Below are positions 1 through 8,699 of a DNA stretch of 64,000 nucleotides, one piece after another; position 1 is the stretch's first letter; each line of letters starts with the position of its first letter. Made by a program: the position numbers and the translations under genes. The notes beneath the pieces are model-generated. The model worked only from the letters and a program-made list of their open reading frames with translations. It made no database searches and was not told where the DNA came from. Source of the DNA: Neptunomonas antarctica. Its GTDB lineage: Bacteria; Pseudomonadota; Gammaproteobacteria; Pseudomonadales; Balneatricaceae. The stretch is from contig NZ_LJSI01000027.1 in NCBI RefSeq assembly GCF_001305295.1, forward strand, positions 62,001 through 126,000, given 5' to 3'.

Positions 1-234
1 CTCAACACCAGCATAGAGGGCATGTTGGACTTTCACGGATTACAGCAACCCATTATGGCTGATGTAACCCTACTTTCTGATGGAACAACGGTTCTGGCAT
101 CCACCACACAACCTATCATTATAAAGGCCGCTGATTTTGGCTTAGGTGGCGGGATCGAAAAACTACGTGAGCTGGCGGGGCTATCGAATATTGGTCACTC
201 AGTGCCGGTAAGTTTTAACCTAGTCCTGAAGTGA
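1..234 (+). CDS. YceI-family protein, C-terminal part (5' end outside window)
   Basis: The frame is open from the first base, so the start lies upstream of the window; 77 codons are visible before TGA. The piece contains the 'dLTLhG' type strand followed by a short conserved turn (GMLDFHGLQQPI), then a run ending in FGLGGG and a C-terminal beta strand (VPVSFNLVLK), as in the lipocalin-like YceI fold that binds isoprenoid lipids in the periplasm. YceI proteins are about 190 residues, so roughly 60% of the gene is missing. The call is by resemblance of this tail only; another beta-barrel lipid binder is possible. Confidence 0.6.
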   Translation, partial: LNTSIEGMLDFHGLQQPIMADVTLLSDGTTVLASTTQPIIIKAADFGLGGGIEKLRELAGLSNIGHSVPVSFNLVLK

Positions 235-363
235 TAAAGGGTATGTGAAAAACGTAAGAAATATTATGACGAGGTTAGTATTAGCCTCGTCATCTAATTA
301 ATAAAGCTGTACCACTAATTGAGCTTTGAGCATTTTATTATTTGATTTTATCGCCTTACCTCG

Positions 364-594
364 TTATAAGTCTGCACCTAAGGTGCTTGCAATAAATATT
401 ACTGCGCAGCCTGCTAACTGAAGGAAAAAAGGATTTTTAGCTTGCGGCCAATAAAAAATTAAAAATATTAGCGCTACAGGGTACAATAAAAAACAACCTA
501 CCCCCCACAAAATACTTGTTTGAAAAGCGGCTATTAAAGTTCCTATCCCACCAAGAATAAAAACACCTACTCCGATATAAACTAAAACTTCCAT
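364..594 (-). CDS. small integral membrane protein, unknown
   Basis: A 76-residue protein that is almost entirely hydrophobic: three likely membrane spans (EVLVYIGVGVFILGG..., ILWGVGCFLLYPVALIFLIFY and LQLAGCAVIFIAS) joined by short polar turns. I chose the ATG at 594 because AAGGA sits ten bases upstream; the frame could be extended 14 codons to a GTG at 636 with a weaker ribosome site. No family was recognised with confidence; similar small proteins of three spans are common and usually uncharacterised. It stands alone between a YceI-type gene and a J-domain gene on the opposite strand. Confidence 0.55.
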   Translation of the reverse strand: MEVLVYIGVGVFILGGIGTLIAAFQTSILWGVGCFLLYPVALIFLIFYWPQAKNPFFLQLAGCAVIFIASTLGADL

Positions 595-769
595 AATATA
601 TTTATCCTTGTTGATTGCCTGTATCGGGTAGATCACAGGACCTCTATGTTAACAGCCTCATCGTACGTTGACCTCCTGATTTCGTTTCATTCACACTAAA
701 AACAGTTGTGTCTTATCCAAAAATAGCTACAGTAATATTTTCATATAGCCAGTACTCTGTAATCTAATT

Positions 770-2029
770 ATGCGAACAACTGTTACTCCCATCCTTAAGA
801 AAAAACCCAAAAAACTTTCTCGTCAAGAAAAAAAGTTTCAACACACCTGGCGAAAAATCTCTCTACTTAAAGCTGAAAATACCACGCTGGCAGCCCAACT
901 GGATGATCTCATCCGCTTAACGGATGAAAAGGTTGCACCTATAGAGCACTCTCTGTCGCTTGAATACCATGAATTGATTGATAAAAAGCTGCGTTTTTTA
1001 ACCATGAAGTCACTCAACCAATGGCAACGCTTTGAGCTTGCCGAATGGATTGAGCAATCCTTCGATACACTGCAGCTATTCAGCCAGGCAGATTTACTGC
1101 GTTTTCAGCAACAGGTTAAACGCTATAATGAGATTATTAATCCTGCTGATGAATTTGATAGCGATGATGTGACAAATCATGCCGAACAGCTTGAGTCAGG
1201 CCGTACTCAAGAGGCATCGCCCGACGCTGCTTTGCAACAAATGCTGGATGCCTTCATCGCCAAACAAACACAACAGCTGCAAAGTTTCGAGCAACAACAG
1301 CAAGCCTCTGGTCAGATCGATTTTATCGCCGACGATGCGCTGGAGCAGTTCACCTGCCAACAGACTGATGAGCTTATCGCATTTAAACAGTTACTGGATA
1401 AAATGCGCGATCAGGCGGAAGATGCCACCCCCTTTAGTTCCGAGCATGTAGATGATTCCCGATTTGACCAGGATGATGCTCAAGAACCCTATACTCCGGC
1501 AAACCAAGCCCGCCTGAAAACACTCTTTCGCGATGCCAGTCTGAAAGATATTTTCCGCCAGCTCGCCAGGGTTTTGCATCCCGACCGAGAACAAGACCCT
1601 GAACGCGCACGCCATAAACAAGTGCTGATGAGTGATGCATTAAAGGCCCGGGATGAGGGCGACATTCTGACGTTATTTGCCATGTATAGCGAACATGTGA
1701 GCCAGGATAGTCTCTGCTTTAACGAGTCTGAGCTGGAGGCTCTGAATCAACTACTCATACACCAGGTCACACAACTGCAGGATGAAAAACATCAAATCAT
1801 CGGACAAAGTCCTGCCCACCGTAAGGCTTTTGAATGTTTCTACGACACTAATAATAAAAAAATTAATAGTAAAATAACTCATTATATTCAGGAAATAGAA
1901 GCAGAGAAGACGCTTATCCAAGAGCTGACCGTCTGTCTTTCCAGCCTGAAAAGCCTTAAACCCTTTCTGGAAGAGCGTCGCGAATCCAGCCCCAATAACT
2001 TTTATCAAGACTTTAACGAATTCTTCTAA
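770..2029 (+). CDS. J-domain (DnaJ-like) protein
   Basis: 419 residues, charged and rich in Gln and Glu, with long predicted helices on both sides of a J-domain-like segment near residues 250-305. That segment has helix II/III spacing and an intact HPD tripeptide (LARVLHPDREQDPE), the signature that stimulates the ATPase of an Hsp70 partner. The N-terminal 100 residues and the C-terminal 90 look like coiled coil or helical scaffold. It lacks the G/F and zinc-finger regions of DnaJ, so it would be a type III J-protein that directs DnaK to a specific client. No clear Shine-Dalgarno precedes the ATG. Its client cannot be inferred from neighbours. Confidence 0.75.
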   Translation: MRTTVTPILKKKPKKLSRQEKKFQHTWRKISLLKAENTTLAAQLDDLIRLTDEKVAPIEHSLSLEYHELIDKKLRFLTMKSLNQWQRFELAEWIEQSFDTLQLFSQADLLRFQQQVKRYNEIINPADEFDSDDVTNHAEQLESGRTQEASPDAALQQMLDAFIAKQTQQLQSFEQQQQASGQIDFIADDALEQFTCQQTDELIAFKQLLDKMRDQAEDATPFSSEHVDDSRFDQDDAQEPYTPANQARLKTLFRDASLKDIFRQLARVLHPDREQDPERARHKQVLMSDALKARDEGDILTLFAMYSEHVSQDSLCFNESELEALNQLLIHQVTQLQDEKHQIIGQSPAHRKAFECFYDTNNKKINSKITHYIQEIEAEKTLIQELTVCLSSLKSLKPFLEERRESSPNNFYQDFNEFF

Positions 2030-2157
2030 GCGGCGGGTCCGGCACAGGAGCACCCATCAGCTAACGGGTATAAACCTTGATCTACCAGACGATACCCGTC
2101 CAATGTGTTAGGTAGTGCTCATTGTCTCCTCTAGCCGCCTGTCGGACTTAACGCTGA

Positions 2158-2655
2158 TTAACGCAATTCCAAACCATTGCCAACAATTTTAACCGCTGAG
2201 CCCACCCCAAGACCTTGGGTACTAGCAAGCCTCATAGTACGCTCCCCCCCCTGTTCCATACCTATCAAAAAATCAAAATAGGACACAGAATTTCTCTGCT
2301 TTTCAATCTCATTGCCCGCCACAGCACCACCTACAAGGCCCACAATGGTAGCAACATCTTTACCTTTCCCATCACCTACCCCATTACCTAAAAGCCCACC
2401 GACCACAGCACCGATGGCACCGCCCGCCCCTGTGCTATTACCCTTAACAGCGACGGACGTAATTGAAATAACGGTACCGCAATTATCGCATTTAGGCGCT
2501 TCTTTAGGCTGTACCTTCGGCTTTTCTTGAGTAGCAACAGCGGAATTAGCTGCTGAAGAAGAATTATCAGTACTGCCTGATTCGTTTTTTTCATCACAGG
2601 CAGTCAAAGCAAACATGAAGAAGGGAATTATCAATAACATCTTGTGCTTATTCAT
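2158..2655 (-). CDS. glycine-zipper outer-membrane lipoprotein (SlyB/2TM type)
   Basis: 165 residues beginning with a lipoprotein signal peptide with lipobox (MFALTAC, Cys near residue 20). A Ser/Asn/Lys-rich linker follows, then a CDNCG pair of cysteines, and a glycine-zipper pair of helices (GAIGAVVGGLLGNGVG ... VGLVGGAVAGNEIEKQ) typical of 17 kDa surface antigen/SlyB-type proteins. The C-terminal part (TMRLASTQGLGVGSAVKIV) matches the small beta domain in such lipoproteins. It should sit in the outer membrane envelope and serve a structural or stress role. AGGA is placed well upstream of the ATG. The CxxC is an unusual addition. Confidence 0.8.
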   Translation of the reverse strand: MNKHKMLLIIPFFMFALTACDEKNESGSTDNSSSAANSAVATQEKPKVQPKEAPKCDNCGTVISITSVAVKGNSTGAGGAIGAVVGGLLGNGVGDGKGKDVATIVGLVGGAVAGNEIEKQRNSVSYFDFLIGMEQGGERTMRLASTQGLGVGSAVKIVGNGLELR

Positions 2656-3031
2656 AAAAAGAATCCTGGTTTATGTATGAAAAATAATGGATTAACGAAA
2701 ACGTCACTAAGGCGCTTGCTAGTAGAGCACAAGCCTTATGCTAGACACTAGCGAAAAAAAATCATAAGCAACATCCAACCCAGACTTGTCGCCATGGCGA
2801 TAATTGTGCAGCTTAACCACCCAATCGTTAACTTTTTCTTTTTAGCAGGCACTAAAAAGTACGCCCAAAAAACCGCACCCCATAAACACTTTGACCTAAA
2901 CGGCTACGGCATTTTCATCAGCATCGACCCTAATTGCGCCCATTTGATATGCACTGTAAAGTAAGTGAAAAATCTTGTAGTGGTATGACGACACTCTATG
3001 CGATCAATCAATCTAAAAGGCAAACCCTGGC
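2656..3031. other. intergenic stretch with an open hydrophobic frame lacking a start
   Basis: 376 bases between divergent genes. The minus strand holds an open frame from about 2920 to a TAG at 2748-2750 that would encode a hydrophobic peptide with GAVFWAYFLVPAKKKKLT and a second span ending MLLMIFFR. No ATG, GTG or TTG lies at its head (an in-frame TAG precedes it), so it may be a decayed two-span membrane protein. Otherwise only promoter DNA for the flanking genes is expected. Confidence 0.3.
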
Positions 3032-3328
3032 ATGACGAATAAAGAGAGCGCTGCAAACTTGTTTAAAATGGCCGATGAGTTTATTGATGTAGCCAATCGC
3101 TTAGTAACATCAGAAAATAAAGAGTTGGAAGATGTAGGGGCGGCATTACGCTATGCGGCTGCACGTTTTAGTGCTCATGAAACAGCGTATAAATCGAAGG
3201 ATTTAGCCGCAGAACGCAATGACGCACTTGCCTGGTTCTCAAATCAGTATTCTGAAATGCTCGAAGAAAACTTAGATCAACATATTGAGAGCTTTGAAAC
3301 ACTTAACAATAAGACAGAAAGTCATTAA
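3032..3328 (+). CDS. DUF3144-family protein
   Basis: 98 residues, helical and acidic. The pattern FIDVANRLV ... VGAALRYAAARFSAHEA-like ... YSEMLEENLDQHI is that of the short DUF3144 proteins, which are found as single genes in many gammaproteobacteria and have no known function. No signal peptide and no membrane segment, so a cytosolic protein. AAAGG lies eleven bases before the ATG. It is monocistronic here, converging with the large sensor gene downstream. Confidence 0.7.
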   Translation: MTNKESAANLFKMADEFIDVANRLVTSENKELEDVGAALRYAAARFSAHETAYKSKDLAAERNDALAWFSNQYSEMLEENLDQHIESFETLNNKTESH

Positions 3329-3486
3329 CAGCCATTGCTCACTACGCTCGACAAAGATCTGACAGGACGTTAGATCTCAGCCTCTTTTCCGATGAAAAAT
3401 TACTCAAATTAATATTTAAATAATTGAATTTAAATATATTTTTATAAAATGCGGAAATAATCTTGAGCTCATGGGGAATCATAATT

Positions 3487-6400
3487 CTATTTTAACGCGA
3501 TAGTAAACTCTGCTATAGGAACAGGCTTACCAAAAAGATATCCCTGGAACGTTTTACACCCTTTACTTTTAAGTAACTTCAGCTGTTCTTCAGTTTCTAC
3601 GCCTTCTGCAATAACATCCAGTCCCAGACTGGTAGCCATGGCGATAATAGTACGAACAATCGTTCTATCGTTGCTATCAAAAGCAAGGTCACGCACAAAT
3701 GACTGGTCAATTTTGAGCTGATCGAGAGGCAAACATTTAAGATATTGCAAAGAAGAGTAGCCAGTACCAAAATCATCTATCGAAAAATTAACGCCTCTGG
3801 CTTTTAGACTGATCATTTTTTCTACAATATCTTCCATATTTTCTAACAATATACTTTCTGTAATTTCCAATTTGAGTTTTGTGGGGTTGGCACCGGTACT
3901 GTCCAGCAGTGCCAGCACCTCGTCTACGAAGCTAGGCATTCTTATTTGTTTTGCACTGAGATTAACCGCCAGTGTCAAATGAGATGTTTCCGGTTGTTGT
4001 GCCCAATCGACCAACTGTTGACAGGCAGTACTCAGCACCCAATAGCCGATAGGTTCAATCAGGCCAGATTCTTCGGCGATACTTATGAAATCCAGAGGAG
4101 AAACCATACCCCGCGTGGGTGACATCCAACGAATTAATGCTTCAGCACCGATCACCCGATCACATGAGTCGACCTGTGCTTGATAAAAAAGTTGAAATTG
4201 ATCTTTCTCAGCAATGGCTTGTCGCAGATCCAAGTCCAGACTAGCTCTGTCCATTATGGTTTGTTGCATACTGTGATCAAAAAAGTACAGTGTTTTTCCA
4301 CCTGCTTTTTTTGCCTGATACATGGCGATATCGGCTTGTTTCATTAACTCATCGGTATCTCGTAGTGTGTCGTCGAATGAGATAGCGCCTATGCTAGGGT
4401 AGATAGTATAACGGCATAGAGAAAGCTGATAAGGCTGACAGAGTGCGGCTAATATTTTTTTGCCAATATGTTCGGTCTGGGTGGCGGTGACTATCGCTTT
4501 ATCATCCAGATTTGTCAGTAAAACTACAAACTCATCACCGCTTAGCCTTGATACTGTATCACTTTCACGAACACTGGCACTCAAACGTTGTGCTACCTGT
4601 TTTAATAGTTGGTCTCCCATTTCATGCCCGTATGAATCATTGAGCGTTTTAAACTTATCCAAATCTATAAACAGTAACGAAGCACCCTTTTTATTATGAG
4701 CCATAGAGGCTACTGTCTGCTTCAACCGGTCTAACAATAGTCGCCTATTGGGTAAGAGTGTGAGTGAATCGTAAAAGGCGAGGTTATTAATTTCTTCTTC
4801 TATCTGCTTGTGCTCAATAGCGATGCTGGCCAGTCGGGCAGATTGCTCAATAACGTCTAAATCAGATTCAGTGGGCACGCTAATCGCACGATGATAGATA
4901 GCAAAAGTACCTAATACCTGACCCGTTGAAGAAAATATAGGCTGCGACCAACAGGATCGTAATTCGGCACTCTGCGCAAGTTCCTGATAATCGGCCCAAT
5001 AGAGATGCGTTTGAATATCTTCAACAATGACGCGTTGTTTCATAAATGCAGCCGTTCCACAGGAACCTACAGCCACACCTATTTCAATCCCGTCAATTGC
5101 GGCATTATAAAATTCAGGCAGACTGGGAGCTGCACCAACACCCAGGTGCTGGCCTTCCTTATCCAGCAATAAAATACTGCATAGTATTTTAGGCTTGAGT
5201 AATTCTACACCTTCAACAATAGTGTGAAGAATAATGCCTAACGGTTCCTTTTTCGCCACGAGCTCCAAAGCGTAACTACGATACTTTTCATAACGTTCGA
5301 TCTTTTCCCGCTCGAATACTTCTTGATTTAACACCTTGTTTTGTTCATTTAAATCGTTCAGCTGATTCAGAATATGAGCCTGCATTTTGCCGATACTACC
5401 GGCCAGCAACCCAATCTCATCTTTACTATTAACAGCTATCGGCGTTAGTTTTTGATTATCTGTAAATTGTTGTACGGCTCGCACTAATTGTTTAATAGGC
5501 CGGATAACTATTTTGGCTAATACTCCAAACAGGATAATAGCCAGGCAACTAAAAGCGCCGACTATAAGGCTTCCGTTTCTATACAAAATATTGGTTTCAG
5601 CCAGTATAAAGTCTAGTGGGGCAGTTAAGCCCAAAATAACAAATCGATTATTCTCAGCTTCACCGAAAACGACCTGAGTAAAGCCACCAATAACTTTTTG
5701 GTGTATGTCGGGATCTTCACCTTGCACTGCAACCGCTTGAGATTCTTTAGAAACAATGTCAAGCGTGGATATAAAGTCATCCTGAACCCGATGTTTGAGA
5801 CCTAAATCAAAACCAAACGTTCGGGATTTGTCAGGATGAATAAGATAATCACCGGCTTGATTCGTTAGATAGAGTTGATGTTGCGAGGATAAATCTGACT
5901 TGAGCACTTTAAACATTTGATTCAGATTGACATTAATAACAATTAAGCCAAGAGCGATTCCATCTTTTCCAATAACAGGGGTTGCGACTTGCAATGTAGG
6001 CTGATCGTAACCTGTATGAGCCCCCTTTTCATGGTTGATAAATATCTCCGAAAAATAGGTTTTACCCTTTTCTAGTTTGAGTGTTTTGTAGACATAGGAG
6101 TAATGTTTTTTTTCCTGTAAATGCTTACCCGTGATGATAGTAAGCTTATCCTCATCACGATCTACCCGAACGAGCTCAATACCGTGTTTTTTAGCACTGA
6201 TCAGCCGAACCTGAAAATATTCAGAATGCACTGATAACAAGCTGATGAACTCATCTGCCAGAGAGGCCCTTAATAAATCAACATCCTTTATGTCATCGGC
6301 GGCTTGTTGAACCAGACTTGTCTGAGCGAAAAACAGAGCATCGTCTGACACGTGTTGCCCCATACTAGAGAATCTCTCTCCGAGAACCTGCGCTGACGTA

Positions 6401-6567
6401 ATCATATTCTGCGTGGCTTTTTTTAACAAAATATCGCGCGTGGTATTAAAAGTGTAATAACCGGTAAGCCCGCTGGTTAGAATCCCGAATAGAGCCAGCA
6501 AAATGCCGAGCTTGAGGCCGATGCCCAACGTAAAGTGCTTATCCGATTTAAGAGATGATTGAACCAT
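3487..6567 (-). CDS. membrane GGDEF-EAL protein with dCache-type sensor, HAMP and GAF (MbaA-like)
   Basis: 1026 residues. Order: membrane span (about 15-40), a periplasmic sensor of dCache type (about 45-325), second span (about 330-355), HAMP, a GAF domain (about 430-590), GGDEF (about 600-765) and EAL (about 775-1020). The cyclase site reads SGDEF, a variant often still active, with an RESD inhibitory I-site five residues upstream. The phosphodiesterase motifs look intact: EALIRW near 809, NLSAKQI, ITESILLEN, DDFGTGYSSL near 932 and VIAEGVE. Two bases separate it from the upstream binding-protein gene, so the pair is co-transcribed. This mirrors NspS-MbaA of Vibrio, where a PotD-like protein tunes a GGDEF-EAL protein; the GAF domain is extra as far as I recall. 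Whether the net output makes or degrades c-di-GMP is not readable. Confidence 0.9.
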   Translation of the reverse strand: MVQSSLKSDKHFTLGIGLKLGILLALFGILTSGLTGYYTFNTTRDILLKKATQNMITSAQVLGERFSSMGQHVSDDALFFAQTSLVQQAADDIKDVDLLRASLADEFISLLSVHSEYFQVRLISAKKHGIELVRVDRDEDKLTIITGKHLQEKKHYSYVYKTLKLEKGKTYFSEIFINHEKGAHTGYDQPTLQVATPVIGKDGIALGLIVINVNLNQMFKVLKSDLSSQHQLYLTNQAGDYLIHPDKSRTFGFDLGLKHRVQDDFISTLDIVSKESQAVAVQGEDPDIHQKVIGGFTQVVFGEAENNRFVILGLTAPLDFILAETNILYRNGSLIVGAFSCLAIILFGVLAKIVIRPIKQLVRAVQQFTDNQKLTPIAVNSKDEIGLLAGSIGKMQAHILNQLNDLNEQNKVLNQEVFEREKIERYEKYRSYALELVAKKEPLGIILHTIVEGVELLKPKILCSILLLDKEGQHLGVGAAPSLPEFYNAAIDGIEIGVAVGSCGTAAFMKQRVIVEDIQTHLYWADYQELAQSAELRSCWSQPIFSSTGQVLGTFAIYHRAISVPTESDLDVIEQSARLASIAIEHKQIEEEINNLAFYDSLTLLPNRRLLLDRLKQTVASMAHNKKGASLLFIDLDKFKTLNDSYGHEMGDQLLKQVAQRLSASVRESDTVSRLSGDEFVVLLTNLDDKAIVTATQTEHIGKKILAALCQPYQLSLCRYTIYPSIGAISFDDTLRDTDELMKQADIAMYQAKKAGGKTLYFFDHSMQQTIMDRASLDLDLRQAIAEKDQFQLFYQAQVDSCDRVIGAEALIRWMSPTRGMVSPLDFISIAEESGLIEPIGYWVLSTACQQLVDWAQQPETSHLTLAVNLSAKQIRMPSFVDEVLALLDSTGANPTKLKLEITESILLENMEDIVEKMISLKARGVNFSIDDFGTGYSSLQYLKCLPLDQLKIDQSFVRDLAFDSNDRTIVRTIIAMATSLGLDVIAEGVETEEQLKLLKSKGCKTFQGYLFGKPVPIAEFTIALK

Positions 6568-6569
6568 CG

Positions 6570-7613
6570 CTAAAACTCACTCAGTGTTTCACCAGACATG
6601 ATTTTGTCCCACAGCAATTTACGCTTGAGAGAGTTCTCCACCTGCTGCAACCATATGATTTTGTCAGCTTTATTCAAAGTCGGCGGATCCTGGAGGGTAT
6701 TGGGTAAACCTTGCCGAAGCGTCAGGGCTTGGCTGACCTGTGCTTCAAGTGTGTAATTTATCCATGATTCAGCCAGATCGACATTTTTAGAAAAGCGTGT
6801 AACCGACCAGCAGTCCAGCCAGGCCAATGCACCTTCTTTTGGAATAACATAGCCGATATCGGCACCTGCATCTTGTAAGAGGGTTAGCTGTTGTGAACCA
6901 TAATTAGCAAACAGCAGTGCGATGTTGTTTTGCATAAAAAGAGTAGTCGCCTCTTCTGGTTTTTCATAATAAGTCCGTACATTACGGCGTAGTTCAACCA
7001 GATATCCACTAAGGCGATTGAAGTCAGTATCTGGAATATGAAATGGGTTCTTCAGCCCTAACGTAAGGGCCGCCAAAGAAAAATTATGTTCGCTATTCTC
7101 ATACATTAAAACCCTTCCCTGAAATCGCTTATCCCACATTAATGCAAAGGAATCAGGAGGGATTGGAAACACTTTACGATCGTAGATCAGACCCATTTCC
7201 GAATAGGTGTACGGAATGGCATATTCATAACCATTGCGAATCAAGCCTGGTATTTCTGCCCTGTTACGAAAACGCGGAAGTTGCTTTTTAGTATTAGGGA
7301 TATTCGAAAGCGTGAGAGGAATACTGATACCCACATCAATGTAGCGCTGTAATTGAGCAGTATTAACGGCAAACACATCGAACTTAACGTCTTCCCCCGC
7401 TGTCATCCGCTTCCACATAGTATCGTCAGAGTCAATTAACGTCACTTCAACCTTAACCTTGTAACGTTCTTCAAAAGTCTGCACCAGATCAGCATCAGCA
7501 TAACCAGGCCATGCCAGAATATGCAGTGTTTCCTGGGCAAGAACTGAAACAGAATTCGAGACCAGCAACATAAAGATAAAAAGCTGATGTGTGAATTTAA
7601 AGATTTTACACAT
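6570..7613 (-). CDS. periplasmic polyamine-type solute-binding protein (PotD/NspS-like)
   Basis: About 347 residues with a Sec signal peptide (cleavage near SVSVLAQE). The mature start LHILAWPGYADADLVQTFEE and the 'DVFAVNTAQLQRYIDVG' segment are those of the PotD/PotF cluster of family 1 binding proteins, normally binding spermidine, putrescine or norspermidine. No permease or ATPase genes accompany it; instead it is followed after two bases by a GGDEF-EAL sensor, so a role in signalling rather than uptake is inferred. The ATG at 7613 was chosen; a TTG at 7619 has the better spaced GGAG. Ligand identity is not decided by the sequence as read here. Confidence 0.85.
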   Translation of the reverse strand: MCKIFKFTHQLFIFMLLVSNSVSVLAQETLHILAWPGYADADLVQTFEERYKVKVEVTLIDSDDTMWKRMTAGEDVKFDVFAVNTAQLQRYIDVGISIPLTLSNIPNTKKQLPRFRNRAEIPGLIRNGYEYAIPYTYSEMGLIYDRKVFPIPPDSFALMWDKRFQGRVLMYENSEHNFSLAALTLGLKNPFHIPDTDFNRLSGYLVELRRNVRTYYEKPEEATTLFMQNNIALLFANYGSQQLTLLQDAGADIGYVIPKEGALAWLDCWSVTRFSKNVDLAESWINYTLEAQVSQALTLRQGLPNTLQDPPTLNKADKIIWLQQVENSLKRKLLWDKIMSGETLSEF

Positions 7614-7882
7614 ATTCAAAGATACTCCAGAGCATTTACATCTGACCTAATAAAGTATAGCTAGCAATTGCAAAGAAACTAGGACGACCCTCAATTTATT
7701 CATAGCCGGAGTTGTGAAGTCTGCAGGTTTACACATACGTGTGAGTAGCCACTGAGTTTCTCCTGTTAAGTGTACGACCAAAGAGAATAAATAATGCTTA
7801 TACAGTATTGCAGAATGCATAAATTGAGATTACTTTTCTTACCTATTCGCCACCTTGTAGGCGTCTAAAAAAGGAGTACTCA

Positions 7883-8584
7883 ATGCACACAAAATTTACC
7901 GTTCAAATTGGTTCTTTTCGTAAAATCAACCAGATTCCAAATGCATGGTCTAACGAGGATTATCACGCCCTCATGGCCATTATGAATCTTGACGATGGCT
8001 TAGAAGAAATGGACGCCTCTGAACTGAGAGAAATGTGCATGATGTCTCTGAATGATATGGAGCCCCATGAAGCCGCCAACGTGGTATTAACCCGTTTATT
8101 TTCAAATGAACTACCAGAGGGAAAGATCGATCAATTAAGCCACGATATGCCAGATGACCGCTTATGGGAGGAGCATTCCGATTGCTTATTGCATGAACGC
8201 TTTTTTAGTGCGTATGCGTTATTACGAGAAGCCTTTAATGGTATTTTCGCACAACCGACCGGTGTGCAGCTTACCCTTGATGTCACGGCCAAAAGTAGTG
8301 AAGATATGGCGATTTTTGATGAGTCACCAGACTCCTCTATGGTACGTTTATTGGCGAGTGGACTCAGTGAAGACGCTCTCATCAATCGTCTATATGAAGA
8401 TCAAATCCAGGGTGAACAATTTCCTCAGGCCCCCGGTATCGTATGGCAGTTAGAGCAGATAGAGGATAACGGATTAACACGTCAATTTAGCTTAGTCAGT
8501 TCATTCTTCTGGTTTGAGCAACTAGGACAGCTTGATGAGTTTGAAGCGACATCTCATGCCGACGTAACGGATGAAGGCGAATAA
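7883..8584 (+). CDS. hypothetical acidic cytosolic protein
   Basis: 233 residues, no signal peptide or membrane segment, strongly acidic with a Glu/Asp-rich tail. An AAAGGAG six bases before the ATG and a strong terminator after the stop show a genuine single-gene unit. The first half is helical (LREMCMMSLNDMEPHEAANVV), the second half mixes strands and a WFEQL-type turn. I do not recognise a family. It is divergent from the polyamine-binding-protein operon, sharing a 270-base promoter region, which may hint at joint control but nothing more. Confidence 0.7.
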   Translation: MHTKFTVQIGSFRKINQIPNAWSNEDYHALMAIMNLDDGLEEMDASELREMCMMSLNDMEPHEAANVVLTRLFSNELPEGKIDQLSHDMPDDRLWEEHSDCLLHERFFSAYALLREAFNGIFAQPTGVQLTLDVTAKSSEDMAIFDESPDSSMVRLLASGLSEDALINRLYEDQIQGEQFPQAPGIVWQLEQIEDNGLTRQFSLVSSFFWFEQLGQLDEFEATSHADVTDEGE

Positions 8585-8607
8585 TTCCTAACCGCCAAAC
8601 AAAAAAA

Positions 8608-8626
8608 GGGCGATCAATGATCGCCC
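8608..8626. terminator. bidirectional Rho-independent terminator
   Basis: Stem GGGCGAT / ATCGCCC with a five-base loop, preceded by seven A and followed by six T, so it works on both strands. It lies between the convergent acidic-protein gene and the phytase-type esterase gene and can end both transcripts. Confidence 0.92.
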
Positions 8627-8699
8627 TTTTTTATTTTCTACAACAGCTCCGCAGGTGTCAAAAAAATCTCTGCGGGTGTCAAAAATAGCTCAGTAGAAT

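Noticed and set aside
2058-2116. Palindrome GCTAACGGGTAT ... ATACCCG ... GTGTTAGGT after the J-domain gene, resembling an attC site.
   Set aside because: Cores are plausible but it stands alone, no cassette gene follows in the proper orientation, and the outer arms do not pair; more likely a terminator-like hairpin.
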